A stretch of 55,570 nt of DNA from Terriglobales bacterium (GTDB lineage: Bacteria; Acidobacteriota; Terriglobia; Terriglobales; Acidobacteriaceae), in NCBI GenBank assembly GCA_035691485.1, contig DASSIZ010000064.1:1-55570 (forward strand). The letters are read 5' to 3'. A program made the position numbers and the translations under genes. The notes beneath the pieces were generated by a model, which was given only the letters and a program-made list of their open reading frames with translations, was not told the DNA's origin and did not search any database. Of the stretch, positions 16,634-25,014 are shown piece by piece (within the stretch, counting starts at the first letter, position 1; each line of letters opens with the position of its first letter).

Positions 16634-19147
16634 ATGCCTTCCTTCTGCGACGTCGCGCTGCCTGTGCCGCTGGAGGCGAACTTCACCTACCGGCTGAACG
16701 GCGCCGTGCCCGTCATCGGCGGGCGCGTCATCGTTCCTTTCCGCGAGCAGCGCCTGCCGGGCATCGTCGTCGCCCTCCATGACACGCCGCCCAAGGTCAC
16801 CGCCAAGAACGTTCTCACCGTTCTTGATTCCTCACCGGTTCTCGATCAACAGCTTCTGAAACTCGGCCGATGGATCGCCGACTACTATGTCGCGCCGCTG
16901 GGCGAAGTCTTTCGTACCATGCTCCCGCTCGGCGCCGAATTCCGCCGCGCCCGCGGCTATCGCCTTGCCGAGCGAGGAATGGAGGTCTTGCACAACGCCG
17001 CCACAAAGGGAGTCCCGCAGCGACGAGAGTTCATAGCCCCGCACCTGAGTGCCGGGGAAGATGCAAATCTTCCGCCCGAGTCCCGCAGGGACGGTACCGA
17101 CACGGAGATCCAAATTGCCGTCCTCAACCATCTTCTCGACCGCGACGTCGTGCGCGAGGAATCCCTCCGTTCCGCCACTCGCGCCTCGCGCGACACCCTG
17201 AACGCGCTGGTCCGCAAGAAATGGATCGAACGCGTGGACTTGTCCGCGGTTCGCGATGCGGTACGCACCGTGCGCATCGCGGTGCTGAACGAATCCCGGG
17301 AACCCCGCTGCGCCGAGGCCACTAAGGGCCGCGCCCTCAATGCCAACCAGAACGCGCTGCTCCACGCAATAGGGGCTGCCGGCGGGAAAATCGCCGTCGA
17401 ACAACTCCACGAACTTCCCATTCCGCGTACCACGCTGGCGTCGTTGGTCAAGCGTGGCCTGGTCATGATCGAAAACCAGCCGGCGGAATTCCGCGTTTCG
17501 ACGTTGAAGGGGCATGGCATCGACTTCATCTTCAACGCCAAGCAGAAGTCTGCGCTCGAGCACATCAACGCCGCTGCTTCCACGAAGAAGTTTTCTGTAG
17601 CCTTGCTGCATGGTGTAACCGGCTCCGGCAAAACGGCGGTCTACCTCGCTGCCATGCAGCAGGTCCTGAAATCGGGCCGCGCGGCGATCCTTTTGGTTCC
17701 CGAGATCGGCCTTACGCCCGCCGCCGCCGCGCACTTGCACCAGGTCTTCGGCGAAGAGGTCGCCATTCTGCATTCCGGGTTGAGCGACGCCGAGCGCGCC
17801 GAGCAGTGGCACCGCATTCGGCGCGGCGATGCGCGCATCGTTGTCGGCACGCGCTCCGCCGTCTTCGCGCCGGTCGGCGATCTCGCCCTCATCGTCGTGG
17901 ACGAAGAGCACGACAGCTCCTACAAGCAAGAGGAAACGCCACGCTATCATGCCCGCGACGTGGCCATCATGCGCGCCAAGATGGCCGGCGCCGCCATCGT
18001 GCTCGGCTCCGCTACGCCGTCGCTGGAGTCCTACTACAACGCTCGCGAGGGCAAGTACGCGCTCGTCGAACTGCCGGACCGCGTCGAGCGCCGCCCCATG
18101 CCGGAAATCGAGATCCTCGACATGCGCGAGGAATTCCGCGAGACCGGCCGCGACCAACTCATCTCGCGCAAGCTCGCGTCCGAGATCGGCCAGCGCCTGA
18201 GTCGCAATGAACAGGTCATGCTGCTGCTCAATCGCCGCGGCTACTCGGCCTTCGTACTCTGCCGCGCCTGCGGCGATACGCTGCAGTGCAAAAACTGCGC
18301 CATCGCCATGACTCACCACAAGCGCCGCCGCGTGCTCGAGTGTCACTACTGCGGCTACACGCGCGGCGTGCCGCAGACCTGTCCCAAGTGCGGCAGCGAG
18401 TACGTGCAGTTTTTCGGTTCCGGATCGGAAAAGCTCGAAGAGCAGCTCCACGGCATGTTCCCGCAGGCGCGCATCGCACGCCTCGACCGCGACACCGTGC
18501 GCGGGCGCGACGACTTCGAGCGCGTCCTTTCCGCCCTCGATGCCGGTGAACTCGACATCGTCGTCGGCACGCAGATGATCGCCAAGGGCCACGACATTCA
18601 CGGCGTCACCCTGGTCGGCGTGGTCGGCGCCGACGCCGCGCTCGCCTTTCCCGATTTCCGCGCCGCCGAGCGCACCTTCCAGTTGCTGGCGCAAGTTGCC
18701 GGACGCGCCGGCCGCGGCAGCGCTCCCGGCAAGGTCATTCTCCAAACCTACTTTCCCGATCACTACGCGGTCCAGTTCGCCGCGCAGCATGACTACCTGG
18801 CCTTTTATGACAAGGAAGTCCGCTACCGGAACTGGATGCGCTATCCGCCGTTCAGCGCGCTCGCCAACGTGCTGGTGCGCAGCAATCGCTTGGAAGACGC
18901 GCTGAAGTGGGCGGGCATGCTGGGGAACTGGCTGGAGAAGACGCCGCCCGAGGGAATTCGCGCGCTCGGTCCGGCCGCGGCGCCGCTCTCACGTTTGAAA
19001 ACGGAATACCGCTATCACTTCGTGCTGAAATCCTCGAGCCGCGCCAGGATGAACGCTTTGCTGCGGTCGATGCTGGCGCACGCCGTGTCGCAAAAAATCC
19101 CGCGCACCAACGTCATCGTTGACGTTGATGCGTTGTCATTGCTTTAG
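16634..19147 (+). CDS. priA: primosomal replication restart helicase PriA
   Basis: 837 residues, longer than the E. coli enzyme (732). It opens with the 3'BD domain (FCDVALPVPLEANFTYRL). Helicase motif I GVTGSGKTAVY is near 326, and motif II DEEHDSSYKQ near 421. The zinc module has four CxxC pairs between about 542 and 587 (CRACGDTLQCKNC, CHYCG, CPKCG). Motifs V-VI (GTQMIAKGHD, QVAGRAGRG) complete it. PriA reloads the replisome at stalled forks. Residues about 124-156 (17003-17102) look like an in-frame REP-like insertion. Confidence 0.95.
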   Translation: MPSFCDVALPVPLEANFTYRLNGAVPVIGGRVIVPFREQRLPGIVVALHDTPPKVTAKNVLTVLDSSPVLDQQLLKLGRWIADYYVAPLGEVFRTMLPLGAEFRRARGYRLAERGMEVLHNAATKGVPQRREFIAPHLSAGEDANLPPESRRDGTDTEIQIAVLNHLLDRDVVREESLRSATRASRDTLNALVRKKWIERVDLSAVRDAVRTVRIAVLNESREPRCAEATKGRALNANQNALLHAIGAAGGKIAVEQLHELPIPRTTLASLVKRGLVMIENQPAEFRVSTLKGHGIDFIFNAKQKSALEHINAAASTKKFSVALLHGVTGSGKTAVYLAAMQQVLKSGRAAILLVPEIGLTPAAAAHLHQVFGEEVAILHSGLSDAERAEQWHRIRRGDARIVVGTRSAVFAPVGDLALIVVDEEHDSSYKQEETPRYHARDVAIMRAKMAGAAIVLGSATPSLESYYNAREGKYALVELPDRVERRPMPEIEILDMREEFRETGRDQLISRKLASEIGQRLSRNEQVMLLLNRRGYSAFVLCRACGDTLQCKNCAIAMTHHKRRRVLECHYCGYTRGVPQTCPKCGSEYVQFFGSGSEKLEEQLHGMFPQARIARLDRDTVRGRDDFERVLSALDAGELDIVVGTQMIAKGHDIHGVTLVGVVGADAALAFPDFRAAERTFQLLAQVAGRAGRGSAPGKVILQTYFPDHYAVQFAAQHDYLAFYDKEVRYRNWMRYPPFSALANVLVRSNRLEDALKWAGMLGNWLEKTPPEGIRALGPAAAPLSRLKTEYRYHFVLKSSSRARMNALLRSMLAHAVSQKIPRTNVIVDVDALSLL

Positions 19148-19165
19148 CATTTGTCGGAAGGCTGA

Positions 19166-20158
19166 TTACCGAAACGCCGCTCCCTTCAGCGGCTCCGGTA
19201 CGAAGGTCAGGATCAGCATCGCCAGCGCCATCAGCGCCAGCAATTTTCGATTGGCGCGCAGTCCCGGCCAGGCCGGTACTACCGGGTGGCGAACTCCGCT
19301 GAGGGTCAGCAGCAGCGCCCACACGAACCATCCTGCCCAGAGAAAGAATCCCATGGGCAGCAGAATGCCCACCGTGAGCCGCGACACGTGTTTGTGCAGG
19401 CGGGGCGAGAGCGCGTACACCATGTGGCCGCCATCCAGTTGACCGCCGGGCAACAGGTTCAACGCGGTGGCAAACATTCCCACCCAGGCGGCGATCGCGG
19501 TGGGATGCAGGTACGCCATCGGCAGCGGAATCTTTCCCGGGCCCACGCCCAGCATTCCCAGCAGCCGGTGCGCCAGGTGGAAGACGAGCGGATAGCCGAC
19601 GACGATGTCGGAGCTGGGCATACCCGGCGGCAGCGGCTTGGAAAGGCCGAGCGCCGCCACCAGGGTAATGAAAGCGACAACGAATCCGGCAATCGGTCCG
19701 GCAACGCCGATATCGAACAGCGCCTCGCGGGAACGGATAGGCGACTTGATGCGGATGAACGCGCCCAGGGTCCCGATCAACGTCGGTGCCGGAATGAAGA
19801 AGGGCAGCGTGGCGTTTACGCCGTAACGCATGCAATAGAGATAATGGCCCATCTCATGCGACAGCAGGATCAGCAGCAGCGTGCCCGCGAACGGCACACC
19901 GAGCAACAATCGTGATGGCTCGGTAACCACCCAGCGAAGCGGGAACAAGGGCAGCGTGCTGTCATCGAGGGAGAACGCCGGCAGATCGTGGAGGAAGTTG
20001 AATTCCAGCCGCGCGCCGACCACCAGCGTGGTGAAGATGGTCGCCAGCAGCAGCAGTCCGTGCAGCCAATACCGCCGCCGCGGGCGCTCCTGCACCATGA
20101 ACACTTCGAGGGGCCGAAGGTCGTAGGTCGAAGAGGCTGGAGGAATCGGGTCAGACAT
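19166..20158 (-). CDS. M50 family site-2 membrane metalloprotease
   Basis: 330 residues with several membrane segments. HEMGH at 101-105 provides the zinc-binding histidines and catalytic glutamate, and NLLPGGQLDGGH near 245 provides the third zinc ligand. There is no PDZ domain visible, unlike RseP, so it is nearer the SREBP-type S2P-like group. It would cleave transmembrane substrates inside the inner membrane; substrates unknown. The segment before its ATG is a heptamer repeat. It lies downstream of the HU gene on the same strand and converges on priA. Confidence 0.9.
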   Translation of the reverse strand: MSDPIPPASSTYDLRPLEVFMVQERPRRRYWLHGLLLLATIFTTLVVGARLEFNFLHDLPAFSLDDSTLPLFPLRWVVTEPSRLLLGVPFAGTLLLILLSHEMGHYLYCMRYGVNATLPFFIPAPTLIGTLGAFIRIKSPIRSREALFDIGVAGPIAGFVVAFITLVAALGLSKPLPPGMPSSDIVVGYPLVFHLAHRLLGMLGVGPGKIPLPMAYLHPTAIAAWVGMFATALNLLPGGQLDGGHMVYALSPRLHKHVSRLTVGILLPMGFFLWAGWFVWALLLTLSGVRHPVVPAWPGLRANRKLLALMALAMLILTFVPEPLKGAAFR

Positions 20159-20165
20159 CAGCTTC

Positions 20166-20246
20166 GGGTTTCTGGTTTCTAGTGTGCAATTAAATACGCA
20201 AGCGGTTCCGGCTCTCTAGAAACTAGAAACCAGAAACTAGGAACTA
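20166..20246. repeat. heptamer repeat (GAAACTA type), inverted pair
   Basis: Left arm: tttctgg, tttctag (20170-20183). Right arm: gaaacta, gaaacca, gaaacta, ggaacta (about 20218-20246). The arms are reverse complements, with a 30-base centre. The element sits between the HU stop and the M50 start on the minus strand. Confidence 0.7.
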
Positions 20247-20247
20247 G

Positions 20248-20517
20248 TCAGTCAATCGACTGCAGTTCCTTGCCGGGCTTGAAGCGCACCGCCTTGCCGG
20301 GAGGAATGTTGACCTCGGCGCCGGTACGCGGGTTGCGGCCAATGCCGGTCTTGCGGGGACGCACGTTGAAGACGCCGAAGCCGCGCAGTTCAATGCGGTC
20401 GCCCTGCGACAACGCCTTTTTCATGCTGTCAAAGACGGTTTCCACCGCCAGTTCCGCCTTGGTCTTAGTGATACCCGTCTTGTTGACCACTTCGTTGATG
20501 ATATCGAGCTTAATCAC
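20248..20517 (-). CDS. HU/IHF family DNA-binding protein
   Basis: 89 residues, with a GTG start preceded by GGAG. The body is a textbook HU fold: helices KLDIINEVVNKTGITKTKAE, then the arm GFGVFNVRPRKTGIGRNPRTGAE with the tip RNPRTG, and a C-terminal KPGKEL. It bends DNA and organises the nucleoid as a dimer. Whether it is HU or a site-specific IHF-type protein cannot be told from sequence alone. Confidence 0.93.
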   Translation of the reverse strand: MIKLDIINEVVNKTGITKTKAELAVETVFDSMKKALSQGDRIELRGFGVFNVRPRKTGIGRNPRTGAEVNIPPGKAVRFKPGKELQSID

Positions 20518-20876
20518 CGCGCGCTCCAGAATTGCGTTAAGCTGTTGATGCTAAAGACACAAGCGCCGAAAGTCAATGAATACTGAAGTGCCCCGACCCG
20601 GGGGGGCCCGTGGCGGGGCGGAAACCCCGGGTCCGGGTGCCGTGTCCCGGCCTCGCGAATCGATTCTCCACAGATTTCGGCGTCTTCCACAGATTCTTCA
20701 CACCACAAGCCCAACCCCGACTTGTCGGCCGGGGTAATTCTTGCGAATCTTCTTGGAACCAATCGCGAATCCCAAGAGCCCCAGGCAAGCGAAACTGAAT
20801 CCAATGAGGTGCTGTCCGCATGTCCTCTGCAACGTCGATCGCAACTCACGACCCGGAACTGACCATCAGGAGAAGC
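20518..20876. other. 359-bp divergent region between HU and dcd
   Basis: No gene seen. A very GC-rich stretch (20592-20655) holds GACCCGG (20595-20601) and CCGGGTC (20627-20633), with an inner GGGGCGGAAACCCC, so it can fold strongly. Next to it are two near-direct copies of YTCCACAGATT (20665-20676 and 20684-20695), whose first part resembles a DnaA box with one or two mismatches. It must contain promoters of HU and dcd, but none was convincing. Confidence 0.5.
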
Positions 20877-21440
20877 ATGGCTGGCATCAAGAGCGATCGC
20901 TGGATCCGCCGCATGGCGCAGGAACGCGACATGATTAATCCCTTTGCCGAGAAGCAGGTCGCCAGCGGCGTTATCTCCTATGGCCTTTCCAGTTACGGCT
21001 ATGACCTGCGTGTGGCCGATGAGTTCAAGATCTTCACCAACATCAACGCGGTCATGGTGGATCCCAAGAACTTCGACGAGCGCTCATTCGTGGCGGTGCA
21101 GTCGGAATGCGCCATCATTCCGCCGAACTCGTTTGCGCTGGCGCGCTCGGTGGAGTACTTCAAGATTCCCCGCGACGTGCTCACGATTTGCGTGGGAAAG
21201 AGCACGTACGCGCGCTGCGGAATCATCGTGAACGTGACTCCCTTTGAGCCCGAGTGGGAAGGCTTCGTGACGCTGGAGATCTCCAATACCACGCCGCTGC
21301 CGGCGAAAATCTACGCCAACGAAGGCCTGTGCCAGATCCTGTTTTTCCAGTCCGACGAGCCTTGCGAGACCAGCTATGCCGATCGCAAAGGCAAGTACCA
21401 GGCGCAGAAGGGCATCGTGCTTCCTACCGTGAGGAAATAG
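20877..21440 (+). CDS. dcd: dCTP deaminase
   Basis: 187 residues from ATG 20877, which has AGGAGA upstream; a longer frame back to 20820 adds nothing conserved. Family motifs are complete: [33 protein letters not shown] and [19 protein letters not shown], with the catalytic glutamate in TLEIS. It deaminates dCTP to dUTP for dTTP synthesis. Whether it is the bifunctional DCD-DUT form cannot be told with certainty. Confidence 0.95.
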   Translation: MAGIKSDRWIRRMAQERDMINPFAEKQVASGVISYGLSSYGYDLRVADEFKIFTNINAVMVDPKNFDERSFVAVQSECAIIPPNSFALARSVEYFKIPRDVLTICVGKSTYARCGIIVNVTPFEPEWEGFVTLEISNTTPLPAKIYANEGLCQILFFQSDEPCETSYADRKGKYQAQKGIVLPTVRK

Positions 21441-21640
21441 GTTACCTGGAACCGCCCAATAGCACGCAAGTCACTGCCTCATTTGATCTTGCGCCCTAAG
21501 TCGTCGTTGAGGGGGAGGGGTAAACACCGCTGCCGCAAGTTATTACTCCTGCCGATTGTGAAAGTACCGATGCTCAGGCCCCGAGCCGATTGCGGAATGG
21601 CAGTCATCCAATGCGCTTTACAAGTAGCGGAGGGACAGCC

Positions 21641-22270
21641 ATGGACCGAGTGAACGAGGAGGTGCTGGACTTGCTGTTTCGGAAGGGGCGAACGCACACC
21701 TCCTGGCTTCCGAAACCGGTGCCGGAGAAGCTGCTGCACGAGTTGTACGACGCGGTGAAATTCGGGCCGACAAGCGCGAACAGCAGCCCGGCGCGATTTG
21801 TTTTCCTGCGGTCGCAAGCGGCGAAGGAAAGGCTGCGGCCGGCGCTGGCGGCGGGTAACGTGGAGAAGACGATGACCGCGCCGGTGACCGTGATCATCGC
21901 CTACGACTTACGGTTTTACGAGAAGCTGGGGAAACTGTTCCCGCATAGTCCGGGCATGCGCGACGTCTTCGCGAAAAACCCGCAGCTGATCGAGACCACC
22001 GCCCAGCGCAACTCATCTTTGCAGGGAGCTTACCTGATCATCGCGGCGCGCGCCCTCGGTCTCGACTGCGGTCCCATGTCGGGGTTCGATAACGCGAAGC
22101 TGGACGAAGAGTTCTTCGCCGCCGGCAAGTGCGAGGACTGCGGGCAGGAATTTTTCCCCGCCGGTCATGTGAAATCAAACTTCTTGTGCAACCTGGGTTA
22201 CGGCGATCCTTCGAAGTTGTTCCCGCGCAGCCCGCGGCTGGAGTTCCAGGAAGCCTGCACCATCCTGTGA
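21641..22270 (+). CDS. RutE/HadB-like nitroreductase family protein (putative malonic semialdehyde reductase)
   Basis: 209 residues from ATG 21641 with GGAGGG upstream. [46 protein letters not shown] is typical of the RutE group (FMN-binding Arg and Ser residues near the N-terminus), and [24 protein letters not shown] of the flavin/dimer core. RutE reduces malonic semialdehyde in pyrimidine catabolism, but no other rut gene is near. A CEDC pair near residue 165 is an unusual short insertion. Confidence 0.85.
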   Translation: MDRVNEEVLDLLFRKGRTHTSWLPKPVPEKLLHELYDAVKFGPTSANSSPARFVFLRSQAAKERLRPALAAGNVEKTMTAPVTVIIAYDLRFYEKLGKLFPHSPGMRDVFAKNPQLIETTAQRNSSLQGAYLIIAARALGLDCGPMSGFDNAKLDEEFFAAGKCEDCGQEFFPAGHVKSNFLCNLGYGDPSKLFPRSPRLEFQEACTIL

Positions 22271-22382
22271 AGGCCGCAATTTCGGCGGGGTGAAGGTGCA
22301 GCGCCGGCGAGGTCGCCGGGGGCCCACGATTTATTTCTGACGATCGACGAAGGAGGCGAAAAGGACGCCTGCCGAAGTTGAA

Positions 22383-22772
22383 CTAGCGCCGTTCCTCACT
22401 GGCCTTGAACATGTACTTGATGGCGGCTTTGTAGATCAGGACGTTGGGCTGGCCGTTGCGGACAATCTTGATGCAGCTCTTGTCGTACCACTCGATGATG
22501 CCGTGCATGGAGTCGCCGTCCTGGAGCACGATCACCATCGGCGTCTTGGACTGCATTTGCTTCTGATAATAAAAGTTTTCGGCGTGAGTCTGCTCCGCGG
22601 GGGGAATTTTCTTGCCGCCCGAAATGCGCTCAGGGCGCTCGGGACGGTCGCGACGGTCGCCGTCGGAGCGGTTTTCATTGCGGCTCAGTGTCGGCCGGAT
22701 CAGCTTGCGGTTGGCGAAACCCTCAGCGGGTTCCATCGCTCTTCCGACTGCGGCGGAATCCATTTCCTTCAT
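22383..22772 (-). CDS. Hfq-like (Sm-fold) RNA-binding protein, divergent paralogue
   Basis: 129 residues from ATG 22772, which has GGGGAG nine bases upstream. The last 65 residues form an Sm domain: [20 protein letters not shown], then [15 protein letters not shown] as Sm1, and [12 protein letters not shown] in place of the canonical Hfq Sm2 (YKHAIS). The N-terminal 60 residues are basic and disordered, rich in Arg, Asp and Glu ([16 protein letters not shown]). A canonical hfq lies at 48397, so this is a second Sm protein. It probably binds RNA as a ring; partners are unknown. Confidence 0.82.
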   Translation of the reverse strand: MKEMDSAAVGRAMEPAEGFANRKLIRPTLSRNENRSDGDRRDRPERPERISGGKKIPPAEQTHAENFYYQKQMQSKTPMVIVLQDGDSMHGIIEWYDKSCIKIVRNGQPNVLIYKAAIKYMFKASEERR

Positions 22773-22930
22773 ACGATTCGGCTCCCCGACGGCCAAAGCA
22801 GCGACTGCTGCAGGGGCCGGATTTGCCCCGGCGCGGCTCTCCCGGCAATACGCCACACAGTAAAAATCGTCGTGAGGCGGGAGTTATTGCGTAATAAACA
22901 GGGATGAACTTGGCCCCTAACCTATCACAG

Positions 22931-22985
22931 GCAGGCCCCAGGCTCAAGGCGCAAGGCAGAAGGCGCAACCAGGCGCAAGGTGCGA
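22931..22985. repeat. heptamer repeat (AAGGCGC type)
   Basis: Units aggctca, aggcgca, aggcaga, aggcgca, (acc)aggcgca, aggtgcg repeat in seven-base steps. It lies between the holB stop and the start of the Hfq-like gene upstream region. It seems not to form an inverted pair. Confidence 0.65.
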
Positions 22986-23012
22986 GCGCAGGGCTTAACC
23001 GCTGGTTCCTGC

Positions 23013-24104
23013 CTACTTTTCCAAGGAGGCGACCATGGCATCCAGGGAGAGCGAGCGGAGAAGGTTGCGGCGCATGCCGGATTCGACCTCGCCGATCCGC
23101 TGCGCGGCGGCCGCGATCCAGGGGAAATCGATGGCTGCGGCCAAGCGCTTGAGTTCGGCGGCGATATCGGTGTTGCGCACCAGCTCGGGCGTGCCGGACT
23201 TCACGAACAGCAAGTCTTCAAGCAGGGAATAAAGGGTGCGGAGAAGGTGATCGGTCTTGTCGCGGCCTTCGGCGCCGGCGCGGTAGGTTTCGGTGACGCG
23301 GAACAGAGTACTGTGGTCGTCGGCGTTAACCGCCGAGGTGAGCAGCAGCAGGGCGTCCTGGCGCGCGGCGATGTAAGCGGCGAGGTCGAAGGAGCGGGCG
23401 CGTCCGACAGCGCCTTCGGACAGCCTGGCGACCAGCGCCCGCTGCGGCGGCTTCCACTCAGGGTGGAAAGAGGCGAGGTCGCGCTCGATTTCCGCAGCGT
23501 CGAGCGGGGCGAGTTGGAAGGTGACGCAGCGCGAGCGGATGGTGGGCAAAAGCTGGCCGGGGTTTTCCGCGAGCAGGAACAGCGTGGCGAAATCGGGCGG
23601 TTCTTCCAGGACCTTGAGCAGCGAATTGGCGGCCTCTTTCATGAAGGCAGCGCGGGTGAAAATAGAAACGCGGCGGCGTCCTTCGGCCGGGCGGAAATAG
23701 ATTTCGTGGATGACGTGGCGGACCTGGTCCACCTTGATCATCATCTGCGGTGGGTCCGGCGGGATGATGAGCACGTCGGGATGAGTCTGGACGAAGATGC
23801 GCGTGTCCTTCTTGTCGGTCTCGCGGAGAGTTTCGCGGGCTTCGACGGCGGCGGTACAGCGGGCTTCAAGGTCGTCGGCCTCAGCGATGCGGAGGCAGTT
23901 CTTGCAGGCGCCGCAGAAGTCCGCGAGTTCGCCGGGGGGAGGCGACAGGCAGTTCATCGCCTTGGCGAGCATCTGCGCGAGAGTGTACTTGCCGGAGCCT
24001 TCGGGCCCGGCAAGGATCACGGCATGAGGAAAGCGATCGCGGGCCAGCATGCCGCGGAGGCGGTCAAGCACGTCGCGATTGCCGTGAAAGGAGGAGAAGG
24101 GCAT
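23013..24104 (-). CDS. holB: DNA polymerase III delta' subunit
   Basis: 363 residues from ATG 24104 (MPFSSFHGNRDVLDRL); a TTG at 24134 would add ten residues encoded by the neighbouring repeat. Walker A variant GPEGSGKYT is at 33-41. Zinc-module cysteines are C52, C64, C67 and C70 (CGACKNC). SRC after a NSLLKVLEEPP segment is the clamp-loader arginine-finger motif. It is the stator of the clamp loader. tmk lies immediately upstream on the same strand, the usual tmk-holB pairing. Confidence 0.92.
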   Translation of the reverse strand: MPFSSFHGNRDVLDRLRGMLARDRFPHAVILAGPEGSGKYTLAQMLAKAMNCLSPPPGELADFCGACKNCLRIAEADDLEARCTAAVEARETLRETDKKDTRIFVQTHPDVLIIPPDPPQMMIKVDQVRHVIHEIYFRPAEGRRRVSIFTRAAFMKEAANSLLKVLEEPPDFATLFLLAENPGQLLPTIRSRCVTFQLAPLDAAEIERDLASFHPEWKPPQRALVARLSEGAVGRARSFDLAAYIAARQDALLLLTSAVNADDHSTLFRVTETYRAGAEGRDKTDHLLRTLYSLLEDLLFVKSGTPELVRNTDIAAELKRLAAAIDFPWIAAAAQRIGEVESGMRRNLLRSLSLDAMVASLEK

Positions 24105-24118
24105 GCGCAAGACGATAA

Positions 24119-24165
24119 AGGTTTCACCTTTCAAGTTTCAAGTTTCACGTTGTGCGGTTGAACGT
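24119..24165. repeat. heptamer repeat (TTTCAAG type) with hairpin
   Basis: tttcacc, tttcaag, tttcaag, tttcacg step by seven. TTTCACGTT then pairs with AACGTGAAA around a GTGCGGTTG-like loop. It fills most of the 96-base spacer between tmk and holB. Confidence 0.65.
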
Positions 24166-24200
24166 GAAAGGTCAATCCATTGCGAACGGCGGACCTGGAA

Positions 24201-24899
24201 CTAGGCGCTTTTGGCGGCGCCCAGGAAGCGTTGGCGGACGGCGTCCACGATGTCGCGATGCACGAGGTCAAGCTGGCGGCGGGCATCGACCATGAACACG
24301 CGGTTCGGCTCGCGCCTGGCGATGGCGAGATAAGCGTTGTGGACGCGGGTGAAGAAGGCCTGGTTTTCCTGCTCGAAGCGGTTCTCGTCGGCATCGCCAC
24401 CCTGCGTCGTGGCCACCCTGGCGAGGTTACGGCGGCGCGCGCGGGCGACGCTGGAGGCGACCTCGGAATCCATGAGCACAGTCAAGTCCGGCTGAAGATT
24501 GCCGCAGGTTACCCGGTGAAGGGTGAGGACGACTTCGCTGCCGAGTTCTCGTCCGCCGCCCTGGTAGGCTTCGGAAGAATCGGTGAAGCGGTCGCAGAGC
24601 ACCCACTTTCCGGATTGAATGGCGGGAAGAATGAGTTCATACACGTGCTGCGAGCGGGAGGCGAACAACAGCGCAAGTTCGGCCCTGGGAAAAAGGCCGG
24701 AGGTGGCGGAGTCAAGCACGATGGAACGGATGCGCTCGCCGATGGTGGTGCCGCCGGGCTCGCGGGTTTCGATGACCTCGACGCCTTCGGCGCGCAGGAC
24801 CTCGGCGAGACGGTGAAGCTGCGTGCTCTTACCGCAACCGTCAAGCCCTTCGAAGGTGATGAACCGGCCTCGCGCGCGGGCGCTCACGGGCGACATCAT
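24201..24899 (-). CDS. tmk: thymidylate kinase
   Basis: 232 residues, with tandem ATG codons at the start (24899 or 24896). The P-loop is FEGLDGCGKSTQ, the dTMP site TREPGGTTIGERIR, the DRF motif CDRFTDSSEAYQG, and the LID region carries several arginines (ARARRRNLARV). It phosphorylates dTMP to dTDP. A stretch of about 15 residues after the LID (TTQGGDADENRFEQEN) contains the conserved RFE motif. Confidence 0.95.
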   Translation of the reverse strand: MMSPVSARARGRFITFEGLDGCGKSTQLHRLAEVLRAEGVEVIETREPGGTTIGERIRSIVLDSATSGLFPRAELALLFASRSQHVYELILPAIQSGKWVLCDRFTDSSEAYQGGGRELGSEVVLTLHRVTCGNLQPDLTVLMDSEVASSVARARRRNLARVATTQGGDADENRFEQENQAFFTRVHNAYLAIARREPNRVFMVDARRQLDLVHRDIVDAVRQRFLGAAKSA

Positions 24900-25014
24900 A
24901 TCATCGGGGCTGCTACACTCTTGCGGCGTGGGGGTCTCGGGAATTTGTCATTTGCAATTGAAAATCGGAAATTTCCCTCACGATCTTCCGCGATTTGATC
25001 CTAATCGGGGTGAC

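Noticed and set aside
20665-20695. Replication origin near HU
   Set aside because: Only two imperfect DnaA-box-like words, no AT-rich unwinding region and no dnaA/dnaN nearby.
20514-20849. Minus-strand 111-residue frame upstream of HU
   Set aside because: Composition and lack of any motif, and its position over a repeat-like GC block, argue against coding.
22980-24161. A 393-residue plus-strand frame opposite holB
   Set aside because: Antisense to a clear DNA polymerase III delta' gene. Long antisense frames are expected in GC-rich DNA.
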